From NCBI GenBank assembly GCA_964001305.1, contig CAXFAI010000007.1, positions 96,808 through 160,807 of the forward strand: DNA of 64,000 nucleotides. The letters run 5' to 3'. The notes beneath the pieces were generated by a model. That model did not search any database and was not told the origin of the DNA. It saw nothing but the letters and a program-made list of their open reading frames with translations. The DNA comes from CAJXMH01 sp964001305 (GTDB taxonomy: Bacteria > Bacteroidota > Bacteroidia > Flavobacteriales_E > Vicingaceae). How positions within the stretch are numbered: the first letter of the stretch is position 1; each line of letters opens with the position of its first letter. Of this stretch, positions 60,899 through 64,000 are shown piece by piece. The translations under genes and the position numbers were made by a program.

Positions 60899-62335
60899 AT
60901 GCTTTTTAATTCCATTGACTTTGCTGTTTTCTTGCCGATAGTTTTTATACTATATTGGTTTGTAACAAACAAAAACTTGAAAGTGCAGAACTTTCTGATT
61001 GTTGTTGCGAGTTATTTATTTTATGGCTGGTGGGATTGGAGATTTCTCTCCTTAATCTTATTCAGTACCCTAGTTGACTTTACCATTGGTCTAAGACTAA
61101 AAAAGGAAGAAAGTCAATTAAAACGAAAGGCGCTATTGTGGTCAAGTATTTTAGTTAACCTAGGCTTATTAGGTTTTTTCAAATACTACAATTTTTTTCT
61201 AAATAACTTCATAACAGCATTCTCTTTTTTGGGTCAAAACATTAGCGCAAATTCCCTTAATATAATATTACCGGTTGGAATTAGTTTCTACACTTTTCAA
61301 ACCTTAAGCTATACAATCGATGTATATAAACGAAAACTTAAACCGACAAATGATTTTATAGCATTTTCAGCTTTTGTCAGTTTTTTTCCACAATTAGTAG
61401 CAGGGCCAATTGAAAGAGCAACCCAATTACTTCCTCAATTTTATAAAAAACGAACCTTTGATTATACAGAAGCAATTATTGGTCTGCGTCAAATACTTTG
61501 GGGCCTGTTCAAAAAAATTGTTATCGCTGATAACTGTGCCGAATATGCAAACTTAATTTTCAACAATTCAGCAGACAATTCCGGTAGTACTTTAGTGCTA
61601 GGTGCCTTGTTCTTTACCTTTCAAATTTATGGAGACTTTTCAGGCTATTCTGATATCGCAATTGGTACTTCTCGCCTTTTTGGTTTCAACTTAATGCAAA
61701 ATTTCAACTTCCCTTATTTTTCAAGAGATATTGCAGAGTTTTGGAGACGTTGGCACATCTCTCTTTCAACATGGTTTAGGGATTACCTTTATATACCCTT
61801 AGGTGGAAGTAGAGGGGGGACTTGGATGAGAGTAAGAAATACCTTTATTATTTTTATTGTTAGTGGGTTTTGGCATGGAGCAAATTGGACCTTTATTGTT
61901 TGGGGAGCTCTAAATGCTGTGTATTTCATTCCCCTTTTATTAACAAATAACAACCGAAAGAATTTGGATATTGCAGCTCAAAATAGCCATCTACCAAGCT
62001 TAAGGGAGTTTTTATCCATGTTACTGACTTTTAGTTTAACGCTTTTAGCATGGATATTTTTTAGAGCAGAAAACATCTCGCATGCATTCAGCTATATTGG
62101 AGGGATATTTTCTCCATCTCTATTTTCAATCCCAAATTTAGAATCAACTAAAATTATAGCCTTACTAGGAATTTTTATTTTAATCGAATGGATTGGAAGA
62201 AAACAAAAATTTCCAATAGAACATTTTAAGGAAAACATTCCTAAAGTAACTAGGTGGGCTATTTATATTATTTTGATTTTGACCATTACAGCTAATATCA
62301 ATAATGAGCAAGATTTTATCTATTTTCAATTTTAG
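60899..62335 (+). CDS. MBOAT-family O-acyltransferase (AlgI/PatA-like)
   Basis: A 478-residue polytopic protein with about 10-11 helices. The N-terminal MLFNSIDFAVFLPIVFILYWFV is typical of the AlgI/DltB-like MBOAT group. FWRRWHISLSTWFRDYLYIPLGGSRGG and IVSGFWHGANWTFIVWG carry the conserved catalytic-type His. These enzymes move acetyl or other acyl groups across the membrane for O-acylation of extracellular polymers. The SGNH-like gene 6 bases downstream is the usual second component. Its target polymer is unknown; the sulfated glycan locus is 30 kb away. Confidence 0.94.
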   Translation: MLFNSIDFAVFLPIVFILYWFVTNKNLKVQNFLIVVASYLFYGWWDWRFLSLILFSTLVDFTIGLRLKKEESQLKRKALLWSSILVNLGLLGFFKYYNFFLNNFITAFSFLGQNISANSLNIILPVGISFYTFQTLSYTIDVYKRKLKPTNDFIAFSAFVSFFPQLVAGPIERATQLLPQFYKKRTFDYTEAIIGLRQILWGLFKKIVIADNCAEYANLIFNNSADNSGSTLVLGALFFTFQIYGDFSGYSDIAIGTSRLFGFNLMQNFNFPYFSRDIAEFWRRWHISLSTWFRDYLYIPLGGSRGGTWMRVRNTFIIFIVSGFWHGANWTFIVWGALNAVYFIPLLLTNNNRKNLDIAAQNSHLPSLREFLSMLLTFSLTLLAWIFFRAENISHAFSYIGGIFSPSLFSIPNLESTKIIALLGIFILIEWIGRKQKFPIEHFKENIPKVTRWAIYIILILTITANINNEQDFIYFQF

Positions 62336-62341
62336 AATTAC

Positions 62342-63370
62342 ATGTATCAATTTCTAAAACATACAGTCCTATTTTCTTTAATCACTCTGTGTTTTGTTTT
62401 TCTAATTTGTGAAATAAAGGTTTCAGACCATTTTATTGTTTATAAAACAGAAAACACTGCTTATGAAAAAGTAGCATGGAATTTAAATCTCATCAATAAT
62501 CAGCCAAAAAGAATAGAAAATAGTATTGTTTTTTTCGGGCCATCATTAGTTCAAGGAGGCATTTGTGATTCAACTTTAAACGCAAACGATATTAAAGCTT
62601 TAAACTTTGGCGTTAACCACTTCGGAAATGACTTAAGTCTTTTTTTTTTAAAAAGAATAAAGCATTTAAAACCAAAAGAAGTAATCTTTCATAAAAAGAA
62701 AAGTTCATATTCAAAACTTCATAAACTAACGCCTTTATTATATACTCCTATAGAACTCCTAAAAGATGGTCAGCGCTTAAATCTTTACTTTTTAACTTAC
62801 ATTTTTAAAAGAACTGCTCTTGTCTTTGAGTATTTATCACTTACATCATTTGATCGAATAGATACTTCGTATGTCCCCAATTATCATTTTGGAGTTAGAT
62901 ATGAAAAAGCTACTTCCTATAATATTTTGAAACCTGCTAAGCGGGATAGAACAGAAATGACAAATCTTCATCTTAACGATTTTAGATTTATATCAGAAAG
63001 GGGTAATCAATCATTTTCAATGAAGATCAAAATTTATCATAGAAAATGGCTTCATTATTTAAATTACAACAGCACTCTATTTAATGAAAATTCTCAAGAA
63101 AATTTTGTAAATAAAGCGTTTGAAATTTGTTCAGCTAATGATTTTAGGTTTTCAAAAATTTACATACCCGAAGTAGGAGATTTAAAAAATTTAGAAAACC
63201 ACAAACAAACTTTTTATATGAATTCCGATTCTGATAAAAATGTAATCTGCTTTAAGAATTTTCATTTTCTTAATGATTCCATTTATTGGGCTGATATTCA
63301 TCATCTAAATAAAAAAGGAGCAATTTCATTCACCGAAGAATTGGTTAATAATTTAAAGCAAAGCCATTAA
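62342..63370 (+). CDS. SGNH-hydrolase-like O-acylation partner
   Basis: A 342-residue protein with one N-terminal membrane helix (about 5-25). IVFFGPSLVQGGICDSTLN (about 61-79) is a block I GDS-like segment. The C-terminal WADIHHLNKKGAISFTEELV contains the D-x-x-H dyad of SGNH hydrolases. Orientation and spacing after the MBOAT gene suggest it completes periplasmic O-acyl transfer, as AlgJ/AlgX or PatB do. The first block reads GPS rather than GDS, and blocks II and III are weak, so activity is uncertain. Confidence 0.72.
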   Translation: MYQFLKHTVLFSLITLCFVFLICEIKVSDHFIVYKTENTAYEKVAWNLNLINNQPKRIENSIVFFGPSLVQGGICDSTLNANDIKALNFGVNHFGNDLSLFFLKRIKHLKPKEVIFHKKKSSYSKLHKLTPLLYTPIELLKDGQRLNLYFLTYIFKRTALVFEYLSLTSFDRIDTSYVPNYHFGVRYEKATSYNILKPAKRDRTEMTNLHLNDFRFISERGNQSFSMKIKIYHRKWLHYLNYNSTLFNENSQENFVNKAFEICSANDFRFSKIYIPEVGDLKNLENHKQTFYMNSDSDKNVICFKNFHFLNDSIYWADIHHLNKKGAISFTEELVNNLKQSH

Positions 63371-63443
63371 TAGAAACGCTATATTTCAAGTCAATAATTT
63401 TCATATTAATTAGTTAATAATCAAATAGAAATAATAAATAGTT

Positions 63444-63474
63444 ATTGACTACTTAAAATTTCTATCTATATTTG
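63444..63474 (+). promoter_or_regulatory. Bacteroidota-type promoter of the small lipoprotein
   Basis: ATTG (63444-63447), a 19-base spacer and TATATTTG (63467-63474) lie 24 bases before the ATG at 63499. The lipoprotein can therefore be expressed independently of the MBOAT pair. Confidence 0.6.
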
Positions 63475-63498
63475 ACGAAATAGGAAAAAACAATTATT

Positions 63499-63876
63499 AT
63501 GAAAAATTTATTACGCTTCTCTAGCGCTATTCTCTTTTGGATTTTATTATCAGGTTGCCCTTCAAGAGCTGATCATGAAATTCGGGTAGAAGAAGTATTC
63601 TCAAATAGTGTTGAGCTTTTTATAGTGGATAACCGAGTAGCTCCAGGCTTAGACTATACCCTTTGTTATAAGAAAAAAGCCAATATATGTGCCATGTGTG
63701 TAACTGGTCCCGCAGGAAATTGTGTTGGGGGAATAAATGTTGCCGTTGGACAAGGAGCTAATAGTGTTACTGGAGTTATAGGTGGACTTGACCCCAATAC
63801 TAAGTATAGGCTAATTGCAAAAAATGCCAATGGAGCAAGAATTGGCCAAGCTGTAGAGTTTACTACCTTGAAATAA
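63499..63876 (+). CDS. Small FN3-like lipoprotein
   Basis: A 125-residue lipoprotein. The signal ends at lipobox LLSGC (Cys at about 20). The mature part is a short fibronectin-III-like fold: EIRVEEVFSNSVELFIVD, YTLCYKKKANICAMC and GLDPNTKYRLIAKNANGARIGQAVEFTTLK. Four more Cys lie in a 20-residue stretch, suggesting disulfides. No specific family was recognised. Its last codons and stop (TTGAAATAA) lie inside the second copy of the 133-bp direct repeat. Confidence 0.8.
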   Translation: MKNLLRFSSAILFWILLSGCPSRADHEIRVEEVFSNSVELFIVDNRVAPGLDYTLCYKKKANICAMCVTGPAGNCVGGINVAVGQGANSVTGVIGGLDPNTKYRLIAKNANGARIGQAVEFTTLK

Positions 63877-64000
63877 CAAACCAAGTCAAAAATTACTCTA
63901 TTTCAACCACTTAGACTTTAAAATAAAATTAAAGTCACTTTATACAATTGAATACGGTATCTGCTTAAATAGTAATTTCGCCGCCGTTAAGCACTATAAA
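63868..64000 (+). repeat. 133-bp direct repeat, copy B (may continue past window)
   Basis: Partner of 60431-60563, offset 3437 bases and in the same orientation. It starts inside the 3' end of the lipoprotein gene. It contains GACTTTAA/TTAAAGTC as a clean 8-bp stem and the same TGCTTAA (63962-63968) / TTAAGCA (63987-63993) inverted repeat. Its true end is not visible. Confidence 0.9.

Noticed and set aside
1..64000. CRISPR arrays, tRNA/rRNA genes, transposases, prophage genes
   Set aside because: None could be recognised by reading. A covariance-model scan would be needed to exclude small RNAs in the longer gaps.

Overview
The window looks like chromosome of a low-GC member of the Bacteroidota, most likely a marine Flavobacteriales-type organism. 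The evidence is three secreted proteins with Por/type IX secretion C-terminal sorting domains, a TonB-dependent receptor paired with a DUF4249 lipoprotein, many TAnnTTTG promoter elements, no Shine-Dalgarno signals, tightly packed genes with overlapping convergent ends, and Bacteroidota-typical families (alternative GlmU, DUF3127, TIGR03643, ATP-dependent PEP carboxykinase). No rRNA, tRNA, CRISPR array, transposase or phage gene was seen.

Layout. 1-2860: the end of a MacB-type efflux cluster (two FtsX-like permeases and a periplasmic adaptor). 2936-8935: small housekeeping operons (AhpD-like protein, SpoIIE phosphatase, TIGR03643 protein, NDH-2, TPR protein, YdjM-like hydrolase, DUF3127 protein, cyclophilin). 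9010-12643: a three-gene glycosylation module (GT-C-like membrane protein, methyltransferase, polyprenyl-phosphate glycosyltransferase). 12720-19415: rdgB behind a giant PKD-repeat type IX cargo protein. 19544-30838: a surface-polysaccharide locus with a polymerase-like membrane protein, a frameshifted nucleotidyltransferase, a CapD-like SDR, three glycosyltransferases, two sulfotransferases, an asparagine synthetase and a Wzx-type flippase. 31008-43254: pckA, a DnaQ/GIY-YIG nuclease fusion, hsp20, smpB, a TonB receptor with DUF4249 partner, an e(P4)-type phosphatase, lon, alternative glmU and a small membrane protein. 43237-51211: an MMPL/RND exporter, an oligopeptide-binding lipoprotein and a haem operon (hemN, hemG, ydcF-like). 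51270-59074: two type IX cargo proteins, sucD, rarA, acpH, a PiT-like permease and mnmE. 59075-64000: a repeat-rich, accessory-looking end with a MORN-repeat protein and an MBOAT/SGNH O-acylation pair plus a small lipoprotein.

The polysaccharide genes fit together as nucleotide-sugar supply, glycosyl transfer, sulfation, amidation, flipping and polymerisation of a sulfated glycan (inference). The main points for a second look are: (a) a 133-bp direct repeat, about 89% identical by hand alignment, at 60431-60563 and 63868-64000, bracketing the O-acylation cassette; (b) a one-base frameshift in an A7 run that separates a sugar nucleotidyltransferase from its own signature motif; (c) a recurrent TAnnTTTG-N4-start arrangement that predicts leaderless mRNAs for smpB, mnmE, rarA, hemN, the nuclease fusion and others; (d) a hairpin-plus-GAACTAATG element on both sides of mnmE; and (e) an SSB-like acidic tail on the DUF3127 protein. 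No clearly new defence or mobile system could be identified. The repeat-flanked 60.4-64 kb segment is the best candidate for something not yet described.
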